A stretch of DNA of 52,634 nucleotides from an uncultured Lachnoclostridium sp. GTDB taxonomy: Bacteria; Bacillota; Clostridia; Lachnospirales; Lachnospiraceae. Location: contig CAKNJS010000003.1 in NCBI GenBank assembly GCA_930986645.1, forward strand, positions 1 to 52,634, written 5' to 3'. Position 1 is the stretch's first letter, and each line of letters begins with the position of its first letter. A program made the translations under genes and the position numbers. Below the pieces are notes generated by a model. That model was given only the letters and a program-made list of their open reading frames with translations. It had not been told where the DNA came from and ran no database searches. Positions 43,801 through 52,037 of the stretch are shown here, in pieces.

Positions 43801-46800
43801 AATGTTACCGTCTGTTTCGTTGCCCTCCAGTCCGATAAAGCATTGAGAAGCTGTTCCGTAAGCTCAGAAGCATTGATATCCTCCGACAGTACTTCCTTTC
43901 CGAAAAACATCAGATCGCTCAATACTACGCCATCGTAATCGATGTGATACCATTTATCATAATAATTGTATGAGTACAGACAGCGTTTCAGCTCTTCCTC
44001 ATCTTTCATGCGTTCTTCTGTCAGCGCCTGCACAGCCGGGTGTGCACAGTAAGACGGATACCTCTCCTGAGAAGTAAACAGATCTGCCAGCACGCGCTCC
44101 AGTTTTCCCTTCACACTCTCATTATAATAGTCCGTATACAGCCGGCTCTCATCTTCCTGCGTGATCCCTGCAATTTCTGTATTATAGTCATACGCAAAAG
44201 CCAGCGCCGTCAGATCGGATAGGACATTCTCATCAAAAGCAGCCACATAATTGCGGAACTGATAAGGGAACGTCTGCCCTTCGATTCCGTAAGACGCCAC
44301 GATATTTCCCACTAATTTTGCTTCAGTAAGGGAATATTCCTGCCTCGTATCATCCTCAAATATGACGCGGATCTTTACCGCTCTTCCCAGTGTATCCCTG
44401 TGGATTCCCGCCGTATACGTTCCCTGCCCGTCAAGAGGCAGCACGTATTTGATCTTCTTTGCCGCAAGAGGGTCTGATCCGGACAGCCCGTTCCCATATT
44501 CCACCCACAGCGCGGTGTCTGCAAACGGCATGATTTCCGCCATATTGGCATAAGCCGTCTCCCTGTCCGCCTGATAGTCTTCGTGGTCTTTCACTTCACT
44601 GTAGGAAGGAATTCCATAACTGTTGTCCTCGACAGGAGAATCTGAAAGTATCGGAAGCTTCTTAAGGGCAAGCCCCTCCAGATCCCAGACCTTTCCGTCA
44701 AACCCGAGGATATCCTCATAAAATGTCCGATCATAAACCGCATCTGTTTCTTTTACATTGTTTCCATTGGCTTCTGTTACATTTGTTGAACTGCCGGAAC
44801 CGGAATACTCATATACTTCTTTCACGCTGTTCAGGACATCGAATCCTGCAATCCGGAAGCCTGCTCCCGTACTCATGCTCAAACTGTACTCAATCACCGG
44901 ACTTCCTGTATTCGGCCCGCCGATAATACCACCGTTTCCTTTCTTCGCAGGAGCAATGATCTCTGCATTCGTATAACAGCGGCTGATCTTTCCTCCTCCG
45001 TGCCAGCCGGTGATTCCTCCTGTTCTTGCTCCAAGACTCGGGTGGTCGTAAGTTCCCTGCACCTTGCCTGTAACATAGCAGTCTTCAATCAGGGCTCCCG
45101 CCTCCGTCCTGCCGGCGATTCCGCCCACCGCCACCAGTCCTCTTAATGAAACATTGACAGAGGCGCTTCTTCGTATCGTTGAGTCCGAAAGTTTACCGGC
45201 AAAAGCCCCCATCTCGTCCACATTGTTTGACACTGACGAATCTACAATGAAAACATTTTCCACAATGGACTGTCTCTGGATAAAATCGGCAAGAATTCCG
45301 CTTCTCTGTGCAGTGACCGCCGCGTCCTCGATCACAAGATCATGGATATGCGCCCCGCTCAGCGTGCCGAATAATGAAGTCGGCAGGTTCCGTATCCGGA
45401 AGCCGTTTCCATCCAGCTCCCCGGTAAATGTGCCTGTGGCTGCAGGGGCATCCGCAGAAATCCCCGAAGCGTCCAGATCCTCCGTCAGCTCAAATGTCCC
45501 CTTCGGATTGGCAGCCATCTTATCAAACAGCTCCTGCGCGCTCTTGATCAGAGGATGCTCACCCTCTTTATCTCTGTAAGCGACCGGAAAAGCATACTCT
45601 TCTATGCGGTTTCCGTCAGCATCATACCGGATCACATCCTCCTGATCGATCACCGCCGAAACTGTTCCGCTTTTTTCCTGTCTGAACTCTGAGATTCCCG
45701 TATAAAGATCCGGCAGGCTCTCCATCTCGATCACTGCAAAATAATTCTCCGGATCTTCCGGAAGTCCTTTTGTAACGTCCAGTATGTCTATCTCTTCTGT
45801 CCTTGCGCCTTCACTGTAATATAGAGTTGTATCTGTGATATCCTTGAGCTCAATGGCTTCCTGTATCTCCTCTTCAGGATTTTCCGGTTCTGATGGTCCT
45901 TCCGGGTCCGACGGCTCTCCGGGTTCTGATGGTATCTCGTCATCCGTCTTGTTTTCAATCATGCGGACGAGAAGTGCCAGATCAGTTACTGTAAGTTTCC
46001 CGTCATCATTGAGATCCGCGGATTTCTGAGCGTCCTGACCGAGAATCTCCAGATCGATCAGGTGTTTCTGGATCAATTCAACATCTGTATAACCTATGCT
46101 TCCATCCCCGTCTGCATCGCCCTTTTCTCCCGCCGCCTCTGTCATGGCGCCCGCCGATATGGCAAGCATACTGCAGAGGATTACTCCGGCAAGTATCTTC
46201 GGCCCGTTCTTATTTTCTTTTCTCTTTCTGGTAATCAGGATTCCTCCCAGTGCTGACAGTGAAATCAGAAGCAGCATAATAAAAATGAAGCCCCCTGCGT
46301 CAGTATCCCCCGTCTGTACACTTCCCTGTTCTCCGGTCTGCTCTTCCGCAGCTATCTGCACGGGGTCTTCACTATCTGTATCTCCGTAAGAATCTTCTGT
46401 ATTTCCAGATATACCGTCTTGATCATCTTGACCGCCTTCCACGACGTCATCTTCTCCAGACGCATCTTCCGAACCTTCCGGCATTTCGTCCGGTGTATCC
46501 GGGATCTCCTCCGGATTTTCCTCCGGCTGCTCATCTGAATCTGCCGACATTTGAAATTCAGTATCCTTCAGAAAAATATCTTCTTTTCCTTCAGATACAG
46601 AAACATCCTTCAGCGTAATTGTCGTCTCTTTTATCTCAGCCTGAGCCTTTACAGTCAATGTCAGCTGAAATGCATCTTCGTCCTCAATGCTCCCATTCTT
46701 ATTGATCACTGCAAACTGCCCGTTATCGGCATTATACCGAAGCTGTTCCCAGCCGGACAATGTCTCAAAATCCGACTCTTCCACAGGCTCAAAAATATCT

Positions 46801-47018
46801 GTATCATATTCAAGAGCCGCTCCCAGAGCGTAAATTCCTTCCTGAATATCGTCATAGCCGGCAAGCGAAAAGGTAAGTGTAATATCCTCTCCGGGCGCCA
46901 CTTCCGTCGTCTCGGACGACACCTGCATTTCCGGATTGTCCGCTCCAAACACATCCGCGCCTTTTAATAAGAGTCCGCACACCAGTACCGCTGCCAGCAA
47001 GGCTCTTACTTTTCTCAT
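40881..47018 (-). CDS. M26 (IgA1-protease-like) zinc metalloprotease with cohesin, internal sorting signal and dockerin
   Basis: A 2045-residue surface protein. In order: signal peptide (1-26); cohesin-like domain (about 28-158); acidic linker (159-232); degenerate sorting motif VQTGD (234-238), hydrophobic helix (243-263) and RKRKENK; a second hydrophobic, signal-peptide-like segment (274-291); type I dockerin with two perfect calcium loops, DADGDGSIGYTD (301-312) and DLNDDGKLTVTD (335-346); Pro/Glu linker; beta-solenoid (GLUG-type) module (485-792); catalytic region with HETAH (H1297, E1298, H1301) and E1321 in GRRIGTGGEAHADG; then a second solenoid region (1604-2045). The zinc site and H-to-E spacing of 20 fit peptidase family M26, which includes pneumococcal IgA1 protease. 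Substrate unproven. Confidence 0.88.
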   Translation of the reverse strand: MRKVRALLAAVLVCGLLLKGADVFGADNPEMQVSSETTEVAPGEDITLTFSLAGYDDIQEGIYALGAALEYDTDIFEPVEESDFETLSGWEQLRYNADNGQFAVINKNGSIEDEDAFQLTLTVKAQAEIKETTITLKDVSVSEGKEDIFLKDTEFQMSADSDEQPEENPEEIPDTPDEMPEGSEDASGEDDVVEGGQDDQDGISGNTEDSYGDTDSEDPVQIAAEEQTGEQGSVQTGDTDAGGFIFIMLLLISLSALGGILITRKRKENKNGPKILAGVILCSMLAISAGAMTEAAGEKGDADGDGSIGYTDVELIQKHLIDLEILGQDAQKSADLNDDGKLTVTDLALLVRMIENKTDDEIPSEPGEPSDPEGPSEPENPEEEIQEAIELKDITDTTLYYSEGARTEEIDILDVTKGLPEDPENYFAVIEMESLPDLYTGISEFRQEKSGTVSAVIDQEDVIRYDADGNRIEEYAFPVAYRDKEGEHPLIKSAQELFDKMAANPKGTFELTEDLDASGISADAPAATGTFTGELDGNGFRIRNLPTSLFGTLSGAHIHDLVIEDAAVTAQRSGILADFIQRQSIVENVFIVDSSVSNNVDEMGAFAGKLSDSTIRRSASVNVSLRGLVAVGGIAGRTEAGALIEDCYVTGKVQGTYDHPSLGARTGGITGWHGGGKISRCYTNAEIIAPAKKGNGGIIGGPNTGSPVIEYSLSMSTGAGFRIAGFDVLNSVKEVYEYSGSGSSTNVTEANGNNVKETDAVYDRTFYEDILGFDGKVWDLEGLALKKLPILSDSPVEDNSYGIPSYSEVKDHEDYQADRETAYANMAEIMPFADTALWVEYGNGLSGSDPLAAKKIKYVLPLDGQGTYTAGIHRDTLGRAVKIRVIFEDDTRQEYSLTEAKLVGNIVASYGIEGQTFPYQFRNYVAAFDENVLSDLTALAFAYDYNTEIAGITQEDESRLYTDYYNESVKGKLERVLADLFTSQERYPSYCAHPAVQALTEERMKDEEELKRCLYSYNYYDKWYHIDYDGVVLSDLMFFGKEVLSEDINASELTEQLLNALSDWRATKQTVTFYNNVLKNITGKDFMEFLGGFSKSIAGYEDANTWFADTFGGILVEQNASGDEGRIRYRIWDNLKGLPESRKNIVLPVLTAPQEDMYLISVPSQIVIGSMNRYETYLKKDGQERERIRAIAKEYAGKMGIFYGVSSQWMSNSAEQLNSFVNLQFDTRLSFPESPAASAGAQEKGATRDPVMKWVYESVDMLSALNGSAAVADGTIVIWMWSPALGTDDYTFFTFSHETAHNQDGRYFYGGAGRRIGTGGEAHADGNIAQEMRDGIMVFNISKKMDIGTEMTNNFSYERINSAEKVHSYYKKMFETGYVLDYLAAQAFFELTPQQQAAVAVQAEHTAGGSASMSTTYKKLTAEEIGAMNLNSMEALWDHKISIRNAASYPEKVGTATDGSYGFESFYTMNWYQPHNDSGSPDTHSFKRLGQEMLALAGYEKGYQVYISALSENDLDALRKITGDPNITWRDYKLNRYRDVAQKLDQIPYFDKDAVIAQFKAAFEADTVNGNTNRSFETKRMIYGMIKRVTGDFENGGIYESPAVIPVTSAEELVQYAAQNPYGYYRLEQDIDFTNITASGGSYIPGRFIGVVDGNGHSVTGMKYPLFGDLQYAQVTDLTITAPSYAGDAQALFAVKTKKVTLGNVKVEGTDMPLPLVKTKTEGYYEYGDMSVTVDDRKITTVEEFLAIGNSAESLKKQYVLEADLDFGSSAASDFAVAGTFSGELAGNGHTISGLNAVLFETMDGALVSDLTIQGTNLTRNTQKGALANDIRNSVVEDIRVKDLMLQNDANQTGGLAGTISNSEIRRISAENLSIRSNNTIGGIAGQFDGRIMEDCIVTGSIEGTSSHQMGARIGGITGWQGGGIMRRVAAKVSITAPDPTGNGGIIGGPQSGSAAVESAVSLSTGVNANRISGWDVLGITSSAYELETSDSQSNMNETSADRVFAVTEEQTKEKAFYTEILGWSGEVWNFDGLAEDGIPALKML
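45948..46124 (-). other. Type I dockerin module within the M26 protein
   Basis: Codes for residues 299-357. Both F-hand calcium loops keep Asp/Asn at positions 1, 3, 5 and 12, and each is followed by a helix (VELIQKHLIDLEI and LALLVRMIE). Confidence 0.9.
46122..46322 (-). other. Internal sorting-signal-like segment of the M26 protein
   Basis: Codes for residues 233-299: SVQTGD, a hydrophobic helix, a positive tail RKRKENK, and then a second hydrophobic stretch ending AGAMTEAAG, which resembles a signal peptide. Alone, residues 1-270 would be read as a complete cell-wall-anchored cohesin protein, and residues from about 270 on as a secreted dockerin protease. Confidence 0.7.
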
Positions 47019-47057
47019 TTTCTGTTTCAGTCCTTTCTGCTTTTATTATCCGGACTG

Positions 47058-47086
47058 ATTGTATCGGTTTTCATTTTTGTGTACAA
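47058..47086 (-). promoter_or_regulatory. Promoter of the M26 protease gene
   Basis: Minus strand TTGTAC (47086-47081), 17-base spacer, TACAAT (47063-47058), 40 bases before the start codon. Confidence 0.6.
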
Positions 47087-47145
47087 TATGATATTATTGG
47101 AAATAAATCCGTAATCAACCAATTCAAAATAATGGAGGAAATACT

Positions 47146-47625
47146 ATGTTTCGCGAAATGCGCAGAAAAAAACAGAAATTATCAAAAGAAGAATGTGACC
47201 GTATCTTATACAGTGGAACATCGGGAGTTCTGGCTCTTCACGGGGACGGCGGTTACCCCTACGCAGTGCCCATAAGTTATGTCTACGATGGAGAAAAGCT
47301 CTGGTTCCACAGTGCAAAAAGCGGGCATAAAATCGATGCTGTATTAAAAAATGCCAAAGCTTCATTCTGTGTCATCGATCAGGATCAGATCGTACCGGAA
47401 GAATATACTACTTACTTTTGCAGCGTCATCGCTTTCGGCAGAGTACGCATTCTGGATGATGACGCAGAGAAACGCTCTGCTATCGAAAAACTTGCGGTTA
47501 AATATGCGCCGGATGCGGCAGCCGAAAATCTGAATAAAGCTATAGAAAGAGAATGGAAGCCGCTGTGTATGCTGGAGATGGAGATAGAACATCTGTCAGG
47601 GAAACAGGCGATAGAGCTGATTTAA
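47146..47625 (+). CDS. Pyridoxamine 5'-phosphate oxidase-like FMN protein (NimA type)
   Basis: A 159-residue member of the FMN-binding split-barrel family. The N-terminal MFREMRRKKQKLSKEECDRIL and the YPYAVPISYVYDGEKLWFHSAKSGHKIDAV block are characteristic of NimA-like proteins, some of which reduce nitroimidazoles. Physiological substrate unknown. GGAGG lies 8 bases upstream of the start. Divergent from the M26 protease gene and followed by a strong terminator, so it is transcribed alone. Confidence 0.9.
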   Translation: MFREMRRKKQKLSKEECDRILYSGTSGVLALHGDGGYPYAVPISYVYDGEKLWFHSAKSGHKIDAVLKNAKASFCVIDQDQIVPEEYTTYFCSVIAFGRVRILDDDAEKRSAIEKLAVKYAPDAAAENLNKAIEREWKPLCMLEMEIEHLSGKQAIELI

Positions 47626-47633
47626 GAAACAAG

Positions 47634-47701
47634 AAAAGCGGACAGATACGTCTGACCTGATGCACAATCCGCAGGCGGTCATTCCGTATCTGCTCGCTTT
47701 T
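47634..47701. terminator. Long bidirectional terminator hairpin
   Basis: AAAAGCG...CAGATACG pairs with CGTATCTG...CGCTTTT, with an inner TGACC/GGTCA stem. It ends the NimA-like gene (plus) and the U32 gene (minus). Confidence 0.8.
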
Positions 47702-47746
47702 CAAACGATCTTCCTTTCCTGAGCCGGTACGAAAAATCGAAATTTC

Positions 47747-48970
47747 TCACTCTTTTCTGCGAAGTATATCATACTTCTCCGGCACTTCGCTCAGTTCAAC
47801 CCACAGCACCTGTTTGGAATGCGGCGCACTCTCCTGCTCTTCTCCGTCCTCATTGAGTATCCTGTTTACTTTTACTTCCACATTCCGCCCGTCCGGTTTC
47901 ATGATTTCAATAGTCTCACCTGCAGAGAACTTATTTTTCTGTTCAATCCTGCACATTCCGTCTTTTATTTCACCTGAAATACCGAGATAAGTATACTCTT
48001 TGTTATACGTATTGCTGTCATAAATCTGTGAATTCTCATCCGGCTTTCCAAAGAAGAAACCTGTCGTAAACTGACGGTAGGTGCAGTTGGATATCTGATC
48101 GAGATACCACGGCATATTGCTGCGGTACAGCTCCGGATCTTTCTGATAGTCATCAATCGCCTTCCGGTATGTCCGCGCTACTGTCGCAACATAAAGTGCT
48201 GTTTTCATTCTCCCTTCAATCTTAAGGCTGTCAATCCCAGCATCGATCAATTCTGGAATATGCTCGATCATACAGAGATCCTTAGAGTTAAAAATATACG
48301 TGCCTCTTTCATTTTCGTAAACCGGCATGTACTCTCCCGGCCTAGTCTCTTCTACCACCGCATATTTCCAGCGACATGGATGGGTACAGGCTCCTCTGTT
48401 GGCATCACGTCCAGTAAAATAATTACTCAGCAGACACCTGCCGGAATAGGAGATACACATCGCACCATGGACAAACGTCTCTATCTCCAGATCTTCCGGA
48501 ATATTCGCCCGAAGTTCTTTGAGCTCTTTCATTGACAGCTCTCGGGCCGACACTACACGGCTTGCCCCCTGACGGTACCAGAAGTTATAAGTTCCGTAAT
48601 TGGTATTATTCGCCTGTGTGCTGATATGCCGCTCGATCTCCGGACAGACTTCCTTTGCAATATCAAACACCCCGGGATCCGCAATGATAAGTGCATCAGG
48701 CTTTATCTCTTTTAACTCTTTAAAGTACTCCCTTACTCCCGGAAGATCGTCGTTATGGGCGAGGATATTTGCCGTTACATATACTTTTACACCTCGCTCA
48801 TGCGCAAATACAATTCCCTCTTTCATATCCTCCATAGAGAAATTCTTTGCTTTGGCACGCAGTCCGAAAGCCTCTCCGCCGATATAAACCGCATCTGCGC
48901 CAAAGATCACGGCTGTTTTTAATACTTCCAGACTGCTCGCCGGAATCAGTAATTCAGGATGTCTGCTCAT
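47747..48970 (-). CDS. U32 family protein, probable tRNA U34 hydroxylation factor (TrhP type)
   Basis: Listed as peptidase U32, but this subfamily is now known to help hydroxylate RNA; Bacillus YrrN/YrrO (TrhP1/TrhP2) make 5-hydroxyuridine at tRNA position 34. The 407-residue protein has the N-terminal LLIPASSLEVLKTAVIFGADAV barrel start, FVHGAMCISYSGRCLLSNY with the following CTHPCR cysteines (probable Fe-S ligands) and LKIEGRMKTALYVATV. The start lies 3 bases after the stop codon of the TrmR-like methyltransferase gene, so the two are translationally coupled. Confidence 0.88.
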   Translation of the reverse strand: MSRHPELLIPASSLEVLKTAVIFGADAVYIGGEAFGLRAKAKNFSMEDMKEGIVFAHERGVKVYVTANILAHNDDLPGVREYFKELKEIKPDALIIADPGVFDIAKEVCPEIERHISTQANNTNYGTYNFWYRQGASRVVSARELSMKELKELRANIPEDLEIETFVHGAMCISYSGRCLLSNYFTGRDANRGACTHPCRWKYAVVEETRPGEYMPVYENERGTYIFNSKDLCMIEHIPELIDAGIDSLKIEGRMKTALYVATVARTYRKAIDDYQKDPELYRSNMPWYLDQISNCTYRQFTTGFFFGKPDENSQIYDSNTYNKEYTYLGISGEIKDGMCRIEQKNKFSAGETIEIMKPDGRNVEVKVNRILNEDGEEQESAPHSKQVLWVELSEVPEKYDILRRKE

Positions 48971-48973
48971 TTT

Positions 48974-49624
48974 TCATATCCTTTCCTTTTTAATACTCAC
49001 TGCAACGCCGTCTCCCAGTGGAATGATCGAAGTAATGAGTTCATCATTATGTTTCAGTTCATAGAGGTATTCTCTCATCCGCGCATGGATTGTCCGGTTT
49101 CTGCGCTCTACCGCAAATCTTGATTCAATCACATCCCCGTCCTGCATGACATTATCAGAGACAAGACATCCTCCGGGCGGCAGGAGCCGGAGTATATCAG
49201 GAAGATAGTGGATATACTGCCCTTTGGCAGCATCCATAAAGATAAAATCGCAGGGGACATCCAATGACTTCAGGACTTCAGCGGCATCGCCTTCAATCAA
49301 AGTAATCTGCTTTTCTTTTCCTGCGCGGCGAAAATTCTCTCTGGCAATAGGAATTCTCTTCTCATAATTTTCAATTGTCGTAATCCGGCACTCATCCGGC
49401 ACATATTCGCTCATCAGCAGCGCGGAGAATCCCACAGCCGTTCCAACCTCCAGCACATGTGCAGGCTTTTTCAGCATCAACAAAACTTTAAGGAAGCTCT
49501 GCATCTCTCTTCGTATGATCGGTACATCTGCAGCTCTTGCTTCACTCTCTATTGTCTCCAATATTTCACTGTTCTTTGTATCCAGCGAATTAATAAATGT
49601 GACAATACGCTCATCTACTATCAT
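48974..49624 (-). CDS. trmR: tRNA 5-hydroxyuridine methyltransferase (TrmR-like O-methyltransferase)
   Basis: SAM-dependent O-methyltransferase of 216 residues. Motif I is VLEVGTAVGFSALLM, followed by ENYEKRIPIARENFRR and DFIFMDAAKGQYIHYLP, which is the plan of YrrM/TrmR, the enzyme that methylates 5-hydroxyuridine at tRNA position 34. The Bacillus gene order yrrM-yrrN-yrrO (methyltransferase then U32 genes) matches the order here, which supports the assignment. Confidence 0.85.
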   Translation of the reverse strand: MIVDERIVTFINSLDTKNSEILETIESEARAADVPIIRREMQSFLKVLLMLKKPAHVLEVGTAVGFSALLMSEYVPDECRITTIENYEKRIPIARENFRRAGKEKQITLIEGDAAEVLKSLDVPCDFIFMDAAKGQYIHYLPDILRLLPPGGCLVSDNVMQDGDVIESRFAVERRNRTIHARMREYLYELKHNDELITSIIPLGDGVAVSIKKERI

Positions 49625-49646
49625 AAATTTCTACCCTTATCCGACA

Positions 49647-49678
49647 CAGATGCACAGAGAAACTCCCCTGTGCATCTG
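49647..49678. terminator. Hairpin between RNase J and trmR
   Basis: CAGATGCACAG pairs with CTGTGCATCTG (11 bp). The T-run (ATTTTT) is on the plus side only, where there is no gene to end; on the minus strand it may act as a processing or stability hairpin. Confidence 0.5.
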
Positions 49679-49754
49679 ATTTTTCCGTATTTCTATATTC
49701 AGTATTACAGATTATCCGCATACATCTGCATGATCTGCTGCAGCTGATCATGCA

Positions 49755-51425
49755 TCAGACATCTACATCCATGATAATCGGAATCACCATCGGTCTTCTC
49801 TTTGTCTTCTTCCAGATGTAGTCATTCATTGCATCACGAATCGTAATCTTGATCTTATTCCAGTCAGTATGACGGCCGCTCAAACATTTATCGAGCGCAT
49901 CTGATACCGCCTTTCTCGCATCCTCCATAAGCTGCTCGGATTCTCTGACATATACAAAACCACGTGATACAATATCCGGTCCTGCAAGCAGACGGTTTGT
50001 TCTGCGCTCCAATGTCAGAACCACGATAATAATACCGTCCTCCGCAAGATGCTGGCGGTCTCTGAGCACGATATTTCCCACATCGCCGACTCCCAGACCG
50101 TCCACAAGAACGGCGCCAGTGTGTACTTTGTCCACAACTTTTGCAGACTCGCTGTCCAGTTCAAGCACATCGCCTGACTGAATAATGAACACATTCTCTT
50201 TCGGTATTCCCAACGACTTAGCCACCCCGGCATTTGCCTTAAGATGACGGTACTCGCCATGCACCGGAATCGCATATTTCGGCTTTACAAGAGAATAAAT
50301 CAACTTCAATTCTTCCTGACAGGCATGGCCTGATACATGGGTATCCTGAAAAATCACCTCCGCACCTTTAGCAGAAAGTTCATTGATCACACGGGATACG
50401 GATTTCTCGTTTCCGGGAATCGGATTAGAGCTGAAGATAATCGTATCATTCGGCTGGATCGTAACCTTGCGGTGCACATCCGCGGCCATTCTTGAAAGAG
50501 CCGCCATGGACTCTCCCTGACTGCCTGTTGTAATAAGCACCATTTTCTCCGGAGGATAATTCTTCATCTCATCGATCTCGATCAAAGTGTTGTCCGGAAC
50601 ATTCAAATATCCCAGCTCAGACGCAGTAGAGATAATATTGACCATGCTCCGCCCCTCTACTACAACTTTTCTATGATATTTATATGCCGAGTTGATGATC
50701 TGCTGCACACGGTCCACATTGGATGCAAACGTCGCGATGATCAGTCTTGTATTCTGATGCTCAGCAAAAATGTGGTCGAACGTGATGCCTACGGTCCTCT
50801 CAGACTGTGTAAATCCTTTCCGTTCCGCATTGGTGCTGTCGGACATCAGCGCAAGAACGCCTTTCTTTCCGATCTCCGCAAATCTCTGCAAATCGATAGC
50901 GTCACCGAATACCGGTGTGTAATCCACCTTAAAGTCTCCTGTGTGCACGACAACTCCTGCAGGAGAATAGATTGCCAGAGCAGACGCATCCTGAATACTG
51001 TGATTTGTCTTAATAAATTCAATCCTGAATTTACCCAGATTGATGGACTGTCCGTGCTGGACAACCTTTCGCCTTGTGCTGCGCAGCAGATTGTGTTCCT
51101 TTAACTTGTTTTCGATGATACCCATCGTAAGTTTTGTTGTGTAAATCGGCAGATTGATCTCCTTCAGCACATACGGCAGAGCACCGATATGGTCCTCATG
51201 TCCGTGAGTGATGACAAAGCCTTTTACCTTGGATGCATTATCCTTCAGATACGTTACATCCGGGATTACGAGATCAATTCCCAGCATATCATCTTCCGGA
51301 AAGGCCAGTCCGCAGTCCACAACAACAATACTGTCCTCATACTCAAAGGCAGTGATGTTCATACCGATCTGCTCAAGTCCCCCAAGCGGTATGATCCGCA
51401 ATTTTCCTTTTTTTTCTTTTTTCAA
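49755..51425 (-). CDS. Ribonuclease J
   Basis: Endonuclease and 5'-3' exonuclease of mRNA decay and rRNA maturation. The 556-residue protein is a metallo-beta-lactamase fold with zinc motif HGHEDHIGALP, LMSDSTNAERKGFT, the beta-CASP domain and C-terminal region HGEYRHLKANAGVAKSLG. Whether it corresponds to RNase J1 or J2 is not clear. The start is TTG at 51425, with GGAGGTG 8 bases upstream; no ATG lies at the right place. It sits in the yqgF-DUF1292-fur-rnj order common in Clostridia. Confidence 0.95.
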   Translation of the reverse strand: MKKEKKGKLRIIPLGGLEQIGMNITAFEYEDSIVVVDCGLAFPEDDMLGIDLVIPDVTYLKDNASKVKGFVITHGHEDHIGALPYVLKEINLPIYTTKLTMGIIENKLKEHNLLRSTRRKVVQHGQSINLGKFRIEFIKTNHSIQDASALAIYSPAGVVVHTGDFKVDYTPVFGDAIDLQRFAEIGKKGVLALMSDSTNAERKGFTQSERTVGITFDHIFAEHQNTRLIIATFASNVDRVQQIINSAYKYHRKVVVEGRSMVNIISTASELGYLNVPDNTLIEIDEMKNYPPEKMVLITTGSQGESMAALSRMAADVHRKVTIQPNDTIIFSSNPIPGNEKSVSRVINELSAKGAEVIFQDTHVSGHACQEELKLIYSLVKPKYAIPVHGEYRHLKANAGVAKSLGIPKENVFIIQSGDVLELDSESAKVVDKVHTGAVLVDGLGVGDVGNIVLRDRQHLAEDGIIIVVLTLERRTNRLLAGPDIVSRGFVYVRESEQLMEDARKAVSDALDKCLSGRHTDWNKIKITIRDAMNDYIWKKTKRRPMVIPIIMDVDV

Positions 51426-51517
51426 AAAATAAGCACCTCCATTATGATTTATGTATCACATTACATCCGGGCGCAAAAAGAACAGCAGTGTTTTCAGGCT
51501 GCTTCTTCAAAAGACAG

Positions 51518-51982
51518 TTATTTTTCTTTTTCCATGCATTCCCTGCATAAGCCGTAGAACTTCAGTTCATGATCCAGAACATGAAATCCTGTAACTTTCT
51601 CGATATGTTGTTCCAGATCATCCAGAAGATCATCTGTAAAAGGAATTACCTTATTGCACTTTCTGCATATCAGATGATGATGGTTATGCTGCATGTCCCC
51701 TCTTAAAAGGTGGCCGATCTCATAGCGCACACATCCGTCATCCAGATTGATCCTGTCTACAAGCTGCATATCCCACAAAAGCTGCAGTGTACGGTATACC
51801 GTTGCCAACCCGATCTCAGGATAATCTCTTGACACCAGATCATAAATTTCCTCTGCAGTCATATGCACGCCGCTGTTCTGCTCAAGCACTGAAAGAACCA
51901 GAATACGCTGATGCGTAACTTTCAATCCCTTTTCCTTCAGTCTCTGTTTGAGCAGTTCCTCTGTTTTTTTCTGCTGTTCCAT
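51518..51982 (-). CDS. fur: Ferric uptake regulator family protein (Fur)
   Basis: Iron-sensing repressor. The 154-residue protein has the winged helix (KVTHQRILVLSVLEQNSGVH and GLATVYRTLQLL), the metal-binding HNHHHLICRKC and the C-terminal structural zinc pair CREC. FHVLDHELKFYGLC is more like Fur than PerR, but PerR cannot be fully excluded. It is the likely regulator of the Fur boxes at 8155-8169 and, less surely, 7012-7026. Confidence 0.92.
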   Translation of the reverse strand: MEQQKKTEELLKQRLKEKGLKVTHQRILVLSVLEQNSGVHMTAEEIYDLVSRDYPEIGLATVYRTLQLLWDMQLVDRINLDDGCVRYEIGHLLRGDMQHNHHHLICRKCNKVIPFTDDLLDDLEQHIEKVTGFHVLDHELKFYGLCRECMEKEK

Positions 51983-52037
51983 CCGCGTTCTTTCGTCTCC
52001 CCGCAGTAATAGATCTATTGTAAAGGCCGTAATTGCC

